From assembly GCF_021462225.1 (NCBI RefSeq), contig NC_061794.1, positions 42,594,914 through 42,658,913 of the forward strand: 64,000 nucleotides of DNA. Reading direction: 5' to 3'. Position 1 is the first letter of the stretch. Each line of letters starts with the position of its first letter. Below are positions 41,018 to 52,768 of the stretch, piece by piece. The translations under genes and the position numbers were made by a program. This DNA comes from Girardinichthys multiradiatus (Eukaryota; Chordata; Actinopteri; Cyprinodontiformes; Goodeidae). The notes below the pieces were generated by a model, which did no database searches, had not been told where the DNA came from, and worked only from the letters and a program-made list of their open reading frames with translations.

Positions 41018-41518
41018 CTAAATATAGCCTTTAATGCTATCACTTTCAGTGTCAACATGAATGTTAAAATCCCCCACTATAATAACCTTATCTGTATTTA
41101 ACACTAAATAAGATAAAAGGTCTGAAAACTGATCTAAAAATTGAGAGTAAGGGCCTGGTGGACGGTACAAAACAACAAACACAAGTGGTTTTAGTGCTTT
41201 GCAAATCGGATGAGGAAAATTAAGGATTAAATATTCAAAAGAGTTGTAGCTATTGATTGGTCCGGGACTAATCAATAAATCGGACAGAAAGATGGTTGCT
41301 GCTCCTCCTCGCCCAGTATTTCGAGGAATGTGAAAATTTAAATAATTAGTAGGAGTTGATTCATTTATAGTAACATAATCCTTTTGCTGCAGCCAGGTTT
41401 CTGTGAGGCAAAATATATCAATCTGATTGTCACAAATCAGGTCACTAACTAGCAAAGTCTTTAAAGAGAGAAATCTTATGTTCGATAAGCCACATTTAAT
41501 TGTTTTATTTTTATTTTT
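41018..41518 (-). pseudogene. LINE endonuclease domain (APE type)
   Basis: The frame is open from before 41515 and reads through [30 protein letters not shown] and [11 protein letters not shown]. These carry the TETW and GDFN motifs of apurinic-like endonucleases that nick target DNA for LINE insertion. A single TAG at 41018-41020 interrupts it. A one-base deletion in a T run near 40870 shifts the following linker. It is the 5' portion of the L2-like element. Confidence 0.85.
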
Positions 41519-41519
41519 A

Positions 41520-42290
41520 GTCTGAGTTGTGTTTATTTTTATGATTGGTTAAACCACCTGCAGAGTAATCCCTTTGTTGACTGTAGTTGTAGCCCCCTCC
41601 ACTGACTTTGATGGATGAGGCTGACAGATAAACAGCAAATAGGAGTATGAAATGCTGAAAAATTATAGATGAGTTAAATCGAGAGCTTTGCTTTTTTTGG
41701 TTCAGTTCTTTCTTCACCATGACTGACTGGCGCAGCCCCTGTATTACTGCTGACAAATCCTGTCGTCTGTCCATCTCCCATTCCATCCTACCATCACTCT
41801 TGAACAAGACTCCAAGATACTTAAACTCCTCTGCTTGAGGCAAAGACCCCCAACCCAGAGGGGGCAGTCTACTCTTTTCTGGTCGAGAACCATGGCTCAA
41901 CTTTAGAGGAGCTGACTCTCATTTTCGCCGCTTCACATTCTGCAGCAAACTACTTCAATGTACTCTGGAGGTCATCATCTGAAGAAACCAACAGAACTAC
42001 ATCATCTGCAAAGAGCAAGATTGAGGTTCAGAGACCAGACATCCTCCTCACCACAACTAGGCCTTGATCCCTGTCCACAAACAGAATCAGTGACAAGGGC
42101 AGCCCTGGCGGAGTCCAACGTACACTGGGAACAGGCTCGACACAGCTTTGGATTTGGGCATACAAGGATTGGATAGTCATCAAAAGTCACCCAGATAGCC
42201 CATACTTCCGCAGAACCACCCCCATAAAATACCTCTGGGGACACGGTCATAGGCCTTCTCCAGATCTACCACATCATATATTCAGATCCA
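41520..42290 (-). mobile_element. Second LINE fragment (RTE/Rex-like reverse transcriptase C-terminus)
   Basis: The - strand frame 41900-41517 reads SHGSRPEKSRLPPLGWGSLP and EEFKYLGVLFKSDGRMEWEM, a block typical of the end of another teleost non-LTR reverse transcriptase. The region 41920-42280 continues upstream text of the same protein in broken frames, including a CPGGQGCPCH-like palm segment. It directly abuts the 5' end of the L2-like element. The clade name is tentative. Confidence 0.6.
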
Positions 42291-42519
42291 GATATTTCCT
42301 ACTATAATTTTTCAGACACATAAGTATGTTATTTTGATGAATAATGTTATTCACAGCCATGCCTCTTTTTATTAAGGAAAACTAAGTGGAATATAGATTA
42401 TTTACAATAGATTATTTACAACAATGCAGAGATCTGTGCAGAAATATAAACACCATACTATCCTGACATGCATGTAAATAAAAATCTGCTATAACTCCAA
42501 CCTCTTCAATAAGAGTCTT

Positions 42520-42965
42520 CAATAATTTCTTTTAACATCTCCACACATCTCTTCAGGCGACCTCACAGAGTTTCTGTTATATTTAGTTTTGGACTCTCAC
42601 TGGGTCATTTAAACATTTTAATTCCCCTCAAGTGAATCCATTCTATTGTTAATTTGGATGTGTGCTTGGACTCGCCATGATGCTCAAAAGTAAAACTCCT
42701 CTTCATCTTCAGCTTTCTAAGAGACACCTGAATGTTTGGAATTTTTTACTTCTCCTGACTGTTATCTTTGTACAATGGGATCCTTTTGATACCTTGTGCA
42801 AAAGAAACTATTACATTTGTCCCTTTAACAGATTTATTTGTTTTTCGGTCGAATTGTACATGACAAATGTCGCAAGGTAGAAAACCTTTTAAAATTATTT
42901 TTATTGATTTTCTTTTCTATATTGAAAAACCTAGTAATTTAATAGGGGTGTGTCCACTTTTGAGC
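42520..42965 (-). mobile_element. Possible Tc1-like fragment
   Basis: TTTTGGACTCTCACTGGGTC at about 42590 parallels TTTTGGGACTCTCACTGGGC at about 31538 in the Tc1-like element. CTTCATCTTCAGCTTTCTAAG near 42704 also fits antisense transposase text. No ends were identified. Confidence 0.4.
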
Positions 42966-43009
42966 TCCTCGGAATGGAATGCTATATAGATATATATCAG
43001 TGTGAGAAT

Positions 43010-43390
43010 AAGAATCAGCTTTATTCACCAAGTTTGTGCACACAAACAAGGAATTTGACTATGATACTTTGTTCTCAATAAAGACATTTTAAATATAAAT
43101 ATATAAAAAGGGAATAAAAATAAATGTTTTTTGTAAATATGTATATATACAAAAAAGAAAGAAACTGCTGAATTATTGCAAATGTGCATTGTATTGATTT
43201 GGCCACTCTGACTGGTCAGTGTTCATCAGAGAGACAGTTTGGGGAAAAAAAACTCTTTGTGGAGGCTGGGTTTTTCAAATGGCTCTCTGTAGAACCGACC
43301 TGAAGGTCTGAACAGTTTGTGTCCAGGATGCCCTGATGAACCCCTTAGCAGGACTAATTATTCGTCGTAATTTGTACCTGCATGAGTAGA
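43010..43390 (-). repeat. 3' end of a Rex/L2-type LINE
   Basis: In reverse complement the left edge reads GGTGAATAAAGCTGATTCTTATTCTC, the same AATAAAGCTGATT end seen on the + strand at about 48567-48597. The inner part (ACAGTTTGGGGAAAAAAAC, GGTCTGAACAGTTTGTG) is 3' untranslated sequence of such LINEs. No coding part remains. Confidence 0.6.
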
Positions 43391-43399
43391 AGGAAGATC

Positions 43400-45305
43400 C
43401 AATGCACAACTGTCCACCATCCTAATACAGTTAATACAGATGCAGTGATTCATATCAAACCTCCAAACAGTAAGACCAAAACATCATTTGGAATGAGCAG
43501 ATTGCATCAACTCATTTCTGCATTTTTAATTGTTTTTTTCTTCCGTGGCTCCACTTCCCTCCAGGGACTGAGCCGAGTCTAACAGAAAGGTTAGTAATCT
43601 CTGATGCAAGCAAGCTGCTAGATTTCAGATCATGTCAAGTCTTTCTCTGTTAGCGTTTTCAGCCTGGTTAATAATGTAGCTTCCCATTCCCCTCATTCAT
43701 TTATGCAGGGCAGCATTACCTATCCAGATGTTAGGGGAAAAAGTGATATCTGAAATAATTACTGCTAGCAAGTGGTCAATCTTCTCTAACTGTTGTTTTC
43801 AGCCTCTCATTCAGAGCTTCATCAGTAATCAAGGGTTAATTTCACACCTCAGTGGATTGCCTGCCTTAATCTCTATTCAGTGTAATTAAATCTGTCCAAT
43901 AAAAGGGAACTCTTTTCTTCTTTGTTCTCTCACATCTCCTTCTCCTTTTTTATTGTTTTACACCCATCACATCTCATGTCTGAACTACAAGCCATCCAGT
44001 CTCCTTTGACAGGCAGAATCTATCCCTAAAATTAAAACATTCCTGACCGAGATTGTAAGAGGAGAAAAGTGGGAGGGAGAAAAAAAAAAAGGGGGGGGGG
44101 GGTATGCTGAGTTCAGCAGAGGGAAAGGAAAGCAAAAGGAAACTGACACATCTAGTCTCTATTTTACTTTCCTTTTTTTCTGTTTCAGCAGAGTGTAATG
44201 TGAAGATTTGACCCTGTCAATCAAACCTTGTGACAAGTTTAATCACGGTGTGCCCTCCACAAAATCAGGCCTAAATAGGAATGCAAATAATAGAGCGCTG
44301 GGGCCTCTTATAAATGGTAATCAAGAGGAGTAATCAACTGACAGATCCACAGATCTGGCTTGCTCAAGGAGTCACTCAAACTTCTTTTCTTTTTAAAAAA
44401 CATTAATGTGCAGGGGAATTAGGGAAATTAACATCTCCATCTGTGTAATTTTTACTTCAGTTGCTGCATTTTATTAGCTATTTATTTGATTACTTGACTG
44501 CCTCTTTGTTTCTTTGTTCTTGCTGAGAATGTGACAGAAAGTTGCATTTAAAGCCACGTAAAGGGTATTTTCCTTTCCAAGACAGACCAGCCACTGGGTT
44601 TTCTGAACAATGTAAATTAGCCTTGCCAATCCACTCCTCTGTGATCTGCCACAAAAGTCAAGGGCTCCATGAAGACTTTGAAATGTTGATTCAGTCGAGT
44701 GTGGTGACTTCCCTTTGCACTTTTAAACATACAACTGATCTGAAGTCTCATGTGTGCTTGAAACTTGTGAAGGTTGCCTTTCTCCCCAATTGTCAAAGAT
44801 GTCAAACTTAAATGTGAAACTCTGTCTTGCCCTGACTGCATCAAAAGTCAGAGCAGTTCTTTCTTTTAGAGTCCATAAGATAAAATATGAGGAAAACTAT
44901 TTCTTATTTTGCCAGACCTATAGGGCAAAATCCTTAAAAAATTTATATTTTTCTTTGCAAATTACATACACAGTTAGAATTAGAAGCTGATGATGCTCTA
45001 TGCAGTGGCCTATGCATTAATTGTACTCTGGGCGAGCCCCTCCTGCACACAAAAGTAGTGAGAGCAAAATCTGCAGCACCAATATGAGTTCTTACAGTTT
45101 TGCTTTAAAAAGTAATCTATCTAATGAGGAGGAGGAAGTCAACAGTAGCTTGGAGACCCAAAAACCAGCAGCCATGATGGAGACACCAAGAGATGACGTA
45201 GCACACTCCTGTAAAGCTATACATTAAGCATTACGATGTTGAAGCTCTTATTTAATGAAGCAGTAAATAACTATTTCAGTAAGTTTTGTTAACTGGAAAA
45301 GAAAA
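43400..45305. other. Repeat-poor intergenic DNA, possible conserved non-coding blocks
   Basis: At about 43640-44000 and 44200-44480 the sequence has no recognised repeat and contains homeodomain-like ATTA words (TGAAATAATTACTGCTAG, GTGTAATTAAATCTGTCC). A purine tract with 11 A and 13 G lies at about 44080-44102. Short open frames have no domain. Confidence 0.35.
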
Positions 45306-45311
45306 CATATT

Positions 45312-45988
45312 TGTCAGGGTTTGGACATTTTGGATGTTTTTTTTTGGTTTTGTTTACTGTTGGCTAGAGGTTTCTTGTTTATGGTTTTGTATTCATGGTT
45401 TATAGTTTTCTGTTTCTCCTACAGTTCTGGTTTTCTTCTGCCTCCCAGTGTGTTCTCCTCTCGTCATTAGTTTTCATCTTTTAGTTGATTATTACTCGGT
45501 TTTAGTTCCCTTTATTCTCCAGTCCTTAGTTTTGTTCCTCCAGTTCATCTTTATTCTCCGGTCCCTCCTTTTACAGGTTAGCTTTAGTTATTGTTTACTT
45601 TTATTCTGGTCCTGGTTTTCCTCCACTTCATTCTCAGTTTGTTTTATCAGTGTTGGCTTAGGTTTGTTCCTTTCATAATCAAGGGTTTCTTTATGGTATT
45701 TTGCTAAGTTCTTAATTCTGATTACTTGCCCTTTGTTACCCTTGGTATATTAGTTAGTCTAGTTCCTTTGTTCAATGCTGGTTTGTGCGTCACCTTCCCT
45801 GCGCAAGTTCCCTTTGTTACTCGTGCTCTGTTCGACCTGGACTTGTGTTAACTCTCTGATATACCCTGCCTGCCTGCCTTCTGTTTTACCAGGGTTTGGA
45901 CTTAAACAAATCATCGTTTTTGCTCAGCATGCCGTCTCCTCACCTGCATCTGCACTTTGGTCCACAACAAAAACCTCAACATATGACA
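45312..45988 (+). mobile_element. Solo LTR with perfect 5-bp target duplication
   Basis: The segment starts TGTCAGGGTTTGGAC and ends CAACATATGACA (TG...CA, inverted termini TGTCA/TGACA). It is flanked by ATATT on both sides (45307-45311 and 45989-45993). The 677-bp T-rich body with a CATCTGCACTTTGGTCC-type distal part is like LTRs of teleost gypsy-type elements. No internal retroelement sequence is present, so it is a solo LTR formed by recombination. Confidence 0.85.
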
Positions 45989-45994
45989 ATATTA

Positions 45995-47165
45995 AGGACA
46001 AAATTATTCACAAATCATATCAAAATAGAGAAGAAAAAAGCTAGCGTTAGTGTATCACCTCAGCAAACATTTCCCTATGCAAGGATCCTCAACAGAATCA
46101 GATATATGTTCACTAAATACTATGTGTGCTGAGCCAGCTTGTCCAGGCAGTAAAACCCAGTTAATCCTGTGTTGAAGCAGAGAGTTTGTAGAGTTCTTAT
46201 TTTACAAAACGTTTGTTTCTTTATGTTCATTAGAAGCAGGTGCTGCTTTTCTTTTCTTTACACAGATACATATGTATAATGTAGAACTGACATGTAGATT
46301 TTAAAAACCTTAACAAACACATTAATTCAAGTAAATCTGTTTTATTTCTAAGCTGAACTGTTTTAATGTTATATATCAAATATATGAATACATATTTTAT
46401 AATTAAGCAATGTCTCTACTATGTAAAGCTCTGGCTCTAATTTTGAAAATGAAAAATGATGAAAAACAAATTTGAAAAAGAAAACAAAATGGAATTTAGT
46501 AAACATAAAACAAATGTCATTGGGCCATCAGCCATTTTTTACATTAGGTTGCTGCGTACTATCTCTAGATATTTGTAACTTTTAACTCAATTGTTTTGAT
46601 TTTACAGACTTTTTTTGCACTTTAACTTCAGGTTATTTATTTTGTTTGGTGTTCCATTTAAAAAAGGCATTTTACTTGTGGCAAAATGGGAAGTTCTTAA
46701 TTTAATCAAGTTTAAATGAAAGTTTCCTATAAGATTTTAATTACGCGTTACTGTCCAAAATTAGAGCATCACAAACAAGGGTCACAAACACTCCCTTCAC
46801 TCCCTAATGATGGTTAACAGACCAATGGTCCGTGGGGAACTCTGAGTGCTTCCAAGATATCACATCTTCACAGGCAATCCACATAACTCAGAGTGGCAAA
46901 GCCAAAGGGAAACTTGCAGACAAGCCAAAAGAGTAAATAAGAGATGTGTCAAAAGTGCAGATCATATAAATCTCTGCAAACAGAACGTTGCAACATGAAA
47001 TCCTGTTTCAACTTCCTGCAATGAGTCATTTCTACAAATTACAACATTTAGGCACTCATTTGAATTTCTGAGGTTTTACTCTAAAACCCATGATTATAGT
47101 GGTACCTGTCTCATTATTTAGCCTTATTTAGAAAGAGCCTATTTTAAATTATAAATAGGCTCTTT
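45995..47165. other. AT-rich intergenic DNA, nothing firm recognised
   Basis: No gene or element with ends was supported. The 46740-46990 part may be a decayed transposon, but I could not name it. Confidence 0.35.
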
Positions 47166-47171
47166 CAGTGC

Positions 47172-48597
47172 TTGAAAACAAGAAAGGCCTCAGGACCTGA
47201 TTATGTCTCCCCATCATGCCTAAGAACCTGTTCTGACCAACTGGCACCCATCTTCATTGAGATCTTCAACAAGTCACTGGAGCTGTGTGAGGTTCCCTTC
47301 TGGTTCAAACGCTCCACCATCATCTCAGTACCCAAGAAACCCACAATCACAGGATTAAATGACTACAGCCCTGTCACCCTGATATCTGTAAAATCCTTAC
47401 ATCCACACAGGGATGCATGCCAGGATCCTGTTTGTGGACTTCAGCTTGGCCTTCAACACTATCAACACAGACATCCTCCACCAGAAGCTCATCCTGTCAT
47501 TTTCGGTATAGATTTGACCCACATACAGAGAACACTCAGAAGGAAAGGTTTTATGGTTTTTATTGTCAAGTAAGTAATCAAGGACGGGAACTGGGAACAC
47601 ACACTGTAAGGGAAGGAAGCAGAATGGATTGGTGAACAAGCGAACTTAATGAGGCTACTGATTACTTAGATCTGAGGAATGAGTTACTAAATTGTTGTAG
47701 CAAGAACCGCCAGGGGTAGAGAGATTCGGAATCTTAACTTGCGAAGTGGAATTGTCCAGTTGCTAGGTGCCAGCAAGAAGAAGCTCAGGTGTCGATGTTT
47801 GAGAAGGAGGAAGAAGCAGGGTGTGCTGATGCCTGGGTCTTGGAGTCGAAGGAAACAGGAAACCGCCAGCTTGGTCCGTGTCCGTAAGGTTCAGACGGAA
47901 GTGAGAGAAATCCACAAGAAGGTAGTTCCTTAACTCAGCAGTTAATAATCCAGAAGCTCAGAGAAACTCTGGAAACGAAGCCAGAACTCAGCAAGGTTAA
48001 CAACTGTACTTCCTGAAGCAACTCAAGAAGTACAACCTTCCACAGGAGCTGCTGGTCATCTTCTACGCTGCCATAATTCAGTCGGTCCTGTCTTCATCCA
48101 TCTCAGTGTGGTTTGACTCATCCACAAAACAAGACAGGTCCAGACTGCAACGAACAATCAGGTCTGCAGAGAGAATCATCATGGCTGACCTTCCCTCTAT
48201 CCAGGACTTATACAGTTCTAGGGTCAGGAAAAGGGCAGGTAACATCTCTGCAGACCCCACAAATCCTGCACATAAACTGTTTAGGCCTCTACTTTCAGGT
48301 AGGCGCTATAGAGTGCTGTCTGCTAAAACCAGATGCCACAGAGACAGTTTATTCCCCCAGGCTGTTTCTCTGATTAACACTTCACAGTCAGAGCTCCAGA
48401 ACAACACCATGCTTACTTGGACTGATCTTACATTATATTCTATTTTAATGTCAATTGTGTATATATATACATTTAAAAAGATCTTTTTTTAATTTCTAAT
48501 ATTATAAAATCTTCAGAGCAAAATGTACCGGAGTCAAATTCCTTGTTTATCTGTACAAACTTAGCAATAAAGCTGATTGTGATTCTGATTTTGATTG
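47172..48597 (+). mobile_element. Decayed Rex/L2-type LINE with internal replacement
   Basis: The + frame at 47172 reads [20 protein letters not shown] and [13 protein letters not shown], a reverse transcriptase N-terminal part. It then frameshifts but still carries a [23 protein letters not shown] segment near 47430-47490. The C-terminal part resumes at about 48003 and is open at 48106-48492 (WFDSSTKQDRSRLQRTIRSA, SGRRYRVLSAKTRCHRDSLF). The 3' end has AATAAAGCTGATTGTGATTC at 48567. The RT core including YADD is missing. Confidence 0.75.
47500..47995. repeat. Unidentified insert in place of the LINE reverse-transcriptase core
   Basis: This half-kilobase separates the two recognisable LINE parts. 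It is purine-rich on the + strand and ends GGTTAACA. It could be an LTR fragment, but no matching end or target duplication was found. The 64-codon + frame at 47739-47933 has no domain. Confidence 0.4.
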
Positions 48598-48599
48598 AT

Positions 48600-49633
48600 G
48601 CACATCCAGCATTAACATGAAAGAAAAAATTAAGAATTTCATCACTGATGTTACCAGTGACATTCAGCTGATCCAGGCTCACCTGCAGAGGACGATCAAC
48701 ATCCAAACAATGGAGGAGCCAACACCAGACATCATTAGGCTTCTTAACACCTCACAACACACAGACGGATTGACATCCAGCCAATTTGGCCATGAGCTGA
48801 GAAAAGCTACTAGTAGATTGCTACCTCACAGCAGAATAATGATGGCCTAGGGCTGTCTTGGCCCTTCACAGGCCGTTTTTGATCAGCGAAAGCATGAATC
48901 CAGCTTGACGTTTAATTCAGTTTACATTCATGCATGTTACCTGTGGCAAATGATCAACAGAGATGTTATTAAGTGCGATGTACATCAGTTTTGCACAACA
49001 GCTCTTGTCACCTGTCAGTCAATACATTTTGCTGTATAGAGTATGCTAAGATTAACAGGAATAAAGAGTCAGATACGCCTATGAAAACAGCACATAGATA
49101 TTTTGGAAAGTATAATTTGCAGATAACAAATTACACCATCAGTTTAAATTAAAAAGAAACAGCAGAGATCCTTTGGCACAGAGCTGAGACCTGCTCAGGC
49201 CCGTACAGAGCTGGATGGACAGTATGAAGACAAATATACAGGGGAATGATGCAAGTTATTTATAGCATCCAGATAACACATGGTTTGGAAATTGACAGGC
49301 CCCCCTAATGATGCTCCTCAAAGTGGCATGGATGCAGACGAGTGGACCTCTTCAAATGGGAGGCCAATCCCTGCTGACACAGGGGATAATAGCCCAGCAC
49401 TGAGCCCATTGTCTGGGAACCACACACCAAGGCATTTGGAACCGAGCAGCCCCTGTTCCTGTGGACAAATGATTCGCACTCTGCCAGGGGATGTCAGCCA
49501 TCAGGACTCGCCGTCAGCCTGTTCACATGAGGAATGATGGCAGAGGCCACTTTCCTTAACCTTGTTAGTTTTTGAATAAATACTTTTGTTTGATGATCTA
49601 AAACATGATCTAATACAAGTGAAACAAAAAAAG
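48600..49633. other. Intergenic DNA, no gene; possible conserved block at its right
   Basis: The 77-codon + frame at 48617-48850 has no recognised domain. About 49150-49560 is repeat-poor and GC-moderate (for example TCCCTGCTGACACAGGGGAT), and could be conserved non-coding DNA. Confidence 0.35.
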
Positions 49634-49932
<299 letters not shown>

Positions 49933-49939
49933 ACCCTGG

Positions 49940-51145
49940 ATCTATTATAATGGCAAGTAAACAAAAGAAACACTCAGCAGCCATTATAAACCCACCCACA
50001 GCTGCCACAGGGACCTCCATTAAGCCCTGCGTTCCTGAGATGCTCTGGTCTTATCTGATTCATCAACAAGACGCTGGCTGGCATGATTTATCTATGCCAC
50101 TTACTTGTTTTCATTTTGCCTGGGGGCTGCTGCCAGCATCGGGGGCTTCTTTTTACAATGTGACAGCTCCATCTCAAGAGAAAAGACTCCCTGTGCAAAA
50201 ACAGTGCATCAAAACAAATAAGGCCCAAGCCACTTAAGAGAAGTGGCTGGCTCAGGACCCATTTTCACTACATGTCAAGCAAATGATGCAACGGCAAGCG
50301 CAAGTCTGCATTACTTCTGTACTCATTCCCTTTGTCTGCATATTCCACATATAAGCTTAAAAATTAGGTTTGGAAATAAATACCCCAATATTTGTCTGTT
50401 GCTGCCATTCATTCAAACAAAGAATAACTGGAAAAATTGCAAATTTGTTATTAATTATCTGTAATTTTTGTCCATACGGCTTTTTATTTTGTATGAAAAT
50501 TTCTCACGTTGTAGTTTACATCTCTCTTCACCTCCTTTGCTGCTTAAATCTACAGGCATCAGGACACTCTTGTACTTTAAATAAGAACTGTCACCCTGGG
50601 CAACTTGCAGCAATGAAGCATTTATTCTGCTTCACATTTTCTGGCACTTAGAATTATTTCCTTCATGCCTGATAACCAAATTACAATATGGCAGGTCTCC
50701 CCGGAGCCACAGGATTGTTAGTGCCAGCTCACAACATACTTTCAACTGATATGGCATTTCATGTACAGCTGCCAATCAAAGGCAACAGAAGGCTGAGATG
50801 TAAATGAGGGCGGGCCCGATGGTGTTCAATTACTGCTCTGAGCTCTGCATAATCCCCCTTCCTACTGACTGACTGACTGACAGCTCCACATTCCTCGTCA
50901 TCCCAGATTTCTCCCCTAATTTTTCCACCTATGTTTGGCCTCACATTGGGACACGGAATGAGATGTTGAAGGGAATACTGTCATTTCCGTTTTCATTCAC
51001 AATACTGCATAAAAAATTTATTATCTGAAACCTGAGGGACAACGGTGGAGAGGAAGGGCGAGCTTTACCAACAACAAACTCCCCACAATCTGTTACCCAG
51101 ACCTCTAAGAAAAAGACATTATCGATGTCAATGAATTAAAATATT
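49940..51145. other. Intergenic DNA, no gene; repeat-poor blocks
   Basis: The stretches 49965-50240 and about 50660-50950 have no recognised repeat and moderate GC, with words such as GACGCTGGCTGGCATGATTT. The middle is AT-rich. Short frames have no domain. Confidence 0.35.
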
Positions 51146-51149
51146 GTCT

Positions 51150-51690
51150 TAGAGGTAATAAAAAAAACACATATATGCTGCCTCTATTCCCTTTAGCAGA
51201 GAGCTGAGACATGGCACAGTCCCAATGCATTGCAGTAAGACAACAATGGGCAATTACCAATAGCTCCATCTGCATATTTGGATTTGGTTTCTCTAAACCT
51301 TCTCTTAACAATGCCCATAAATTCTTTATGGGGTTTAGGCCAGTCAAGCACAGATGTACTAAATGGTTGCTAAAACAGGTATTGGTACTTTTGGCAGTGT
51401 GGGCAGGTATCAAGACCTGCTGGAAACACATTGGACCAACAGTAGCAGATGACATGGCTCTCCAAATCATCACTGGCTGTTAAAACATCATGCTGGGCCT
51501 CAAGCAACTTGAATTCTGGACCTCTCCACTGTTCCGCCAGAGAATGGGATCTTGATTTCAAAATAAAATGTACATTTCCATCTCATCTAAACCAAAGACT
51601 TTGGACAACTGAGCAACAGCCCATTTGTTCGGGTTTGACATTGTCTTTGGTTGCTTAACATAGGGAAGCTGACTATTGTAGCCCATGAGC
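51150..51690 (-). mobile_element. Tc1-like transposon fragment
   Basis: The - strand reads HTAKSTNTCFSNHLVH followed by LNPIKNLWALLREGLEKPNP, corresponding to the HTAK...[11 protein letters not shown] catalytic end of Tc1 transposases. The E is replaced by K in this text. Upstream - strand text near 51500-51600 keeps an LSDESKF-type relic. No ends were found and it is inactive. Confidence 0.7.
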
Positions 51691-51716
51691 TGGATATTTG
51701 TGTGGTCGCTCTAGAA

Positions 51717-51906
51717 CAGGGGTGAACAACTTTAGTCCTCGAGGACCAGTGTACTGCAACTTTTACGTCTCCTTGGTCCAACACACCTGAATCAATGGCT
51801 GAATTACCTCCTCAGTATGCAGTCAAGTTCTGTACAGGCCCTCATAATGAGCCATACATTTGATTCAGGTGTGTTGAAGCAGAGAAACAGCTAAAAGTAC
51901 AATGGC
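51717..51906. repeat. Short hAT-type non-autonomous repeat, right end missing
   Basis: It starts CAGGGGTGAACAACTTTAGT and contains GGTCCAACACACCTGAATCA. Near 51868 comes TGATTCAGGTGTGTTGAAGC, so the inner words are inverted with respect to each other. This layout matches a common teleost palindromic miniature element. The terminal CAGGGG complement is absent on the right, where the next repeat begins. Confidence 0.55.
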
Positions 51907-52405
51907 CCTGATTTTTTCTGAAATTCCTATAGGTTTCCCATTCAGAGTGTGTTGCCTGAGATCCTTTAGTCACACATCAATGAAGGTGACATTTTCTGAA
52001 TCGCAAAAGAGAACCCTACGTTTTGATACATAATATGTGCCAGTAGACTGAAAATTGATTGAGTGAGGAGAGTTTGTTTGTTCTTCCTCAGGTTATTTAA
52101 AAACCTGGAGTGTACACTCTACCAACTGACGAATTCCGCCATAGGATTAGATCATAAAATCAAAAACGTCAAAAATCTTGCATAAAATTTGAATCACGAT
52201 TGTAGAAGAACCGTAAAATCTATCAAAAAGCTGAGTCATTTGAAGATAGCTTAATGTCTTGTGAACATTTTAAAAGTTGAATGGTGTTTCTAGCTCAAAG
52301 TATGCAGAAGTAGTAAGCTGTGAAATAGCACAAAGTTTTAGCTGAATTTTGCTGAATTTCCATTCATTTCAATGGAGCAAAACAAATGCATAAAAAGCTG
52401 ATTAT
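51907..52405 (+). repeat. Dispersed repeat R, left copy
   Basis: It aligns along its length with 55695-56215, in the same orientation. Shared words include TTTTTTCTGAAATTCCTA, ACATCAATGA-GGTGACATTTTC, GAGTGAGGAGAGTTTGTT and TTCCATTCATTTCAATGG. It lacks the first 340 bp of the right copy. Coding potential was not seen. Confidence 0.75.
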
Positions 52406-52720
52406 TGTCATGATGTAGGGTTGTTTGGTTTTTGGTTTCGGGGTTTTTCCTTATGTTTTTACGTGTTCAAGTTTTGAATCGTGTTTCTGTTTATTTTCCT
52501 GGTCATGCTTTTGTTTTGTCGTCTTGTTCATGTTTTGTCAAGTTTGGTTTTCGGATCTGGTTATGCTTTTGCTTCATGTTTTTCTAGTTTGTGTTCAAGA
52601 GTCTCTGTTTTGCTCCAGTCACGTTTTGTTCTGTTAATTAAGTTTATTCAGTTCACCTGCTTCAAGTTAATCTGTCTCCTTACTCCACCTGGTTTTCACG
52701 CCATATATTCACACCTGTTC
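52406..52720 (+). mobile_element. Truncated LTR related to the one at 37453
   Basis: It starts TGTCATGATGTAGGGTTGTT and follows the 37453-37864 element closely (for example GTTTATTTTCCTGGTCATG) up to the CCATATATTCACACCTG core. There it stops, at about 52715, and gag-type retroelement DNA in the opposite orientation begins. The R-U5 part is missing. Confidence 0.7.
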
Positions 52721-52768
52721 TGTTAGGCTTCGCGGAAACATCTTTCATTCTCATGCTCATGTCTTGTT

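Larger units (their letters stand above)
35953..41518 (-). mobile_element. Large L2-like non-LTR retrotransposon, interrupted twice
   Basis: Read on the - strand from 41518 down, the element contains an endonuclease domain (41455-41018), a linker, a reverse transcriptase (about 40120-37300), a C-terminal segment (37295-36936) and a 3' untranslated region. The last ends in a TATATAAATAAACTGAATTG-type tail at 35953. Removing the Tc1-like insert (38252-39506) and the solo LTR (37453-37864) leaves an order typical of L2/CR1-type LINEs. The 5' end appears truncated, because the frame is already open at 41515. At least one stop, several frameshifts and both insertions make it inactive. Confidence 0.85.

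Noticed and set aside
47172..47573. A host gene with a reverse-transcriptase-like frame
   Set aside because: The text is a LINE fragment, and the rest of the protein and its 3' end follow downstream in broken frames.
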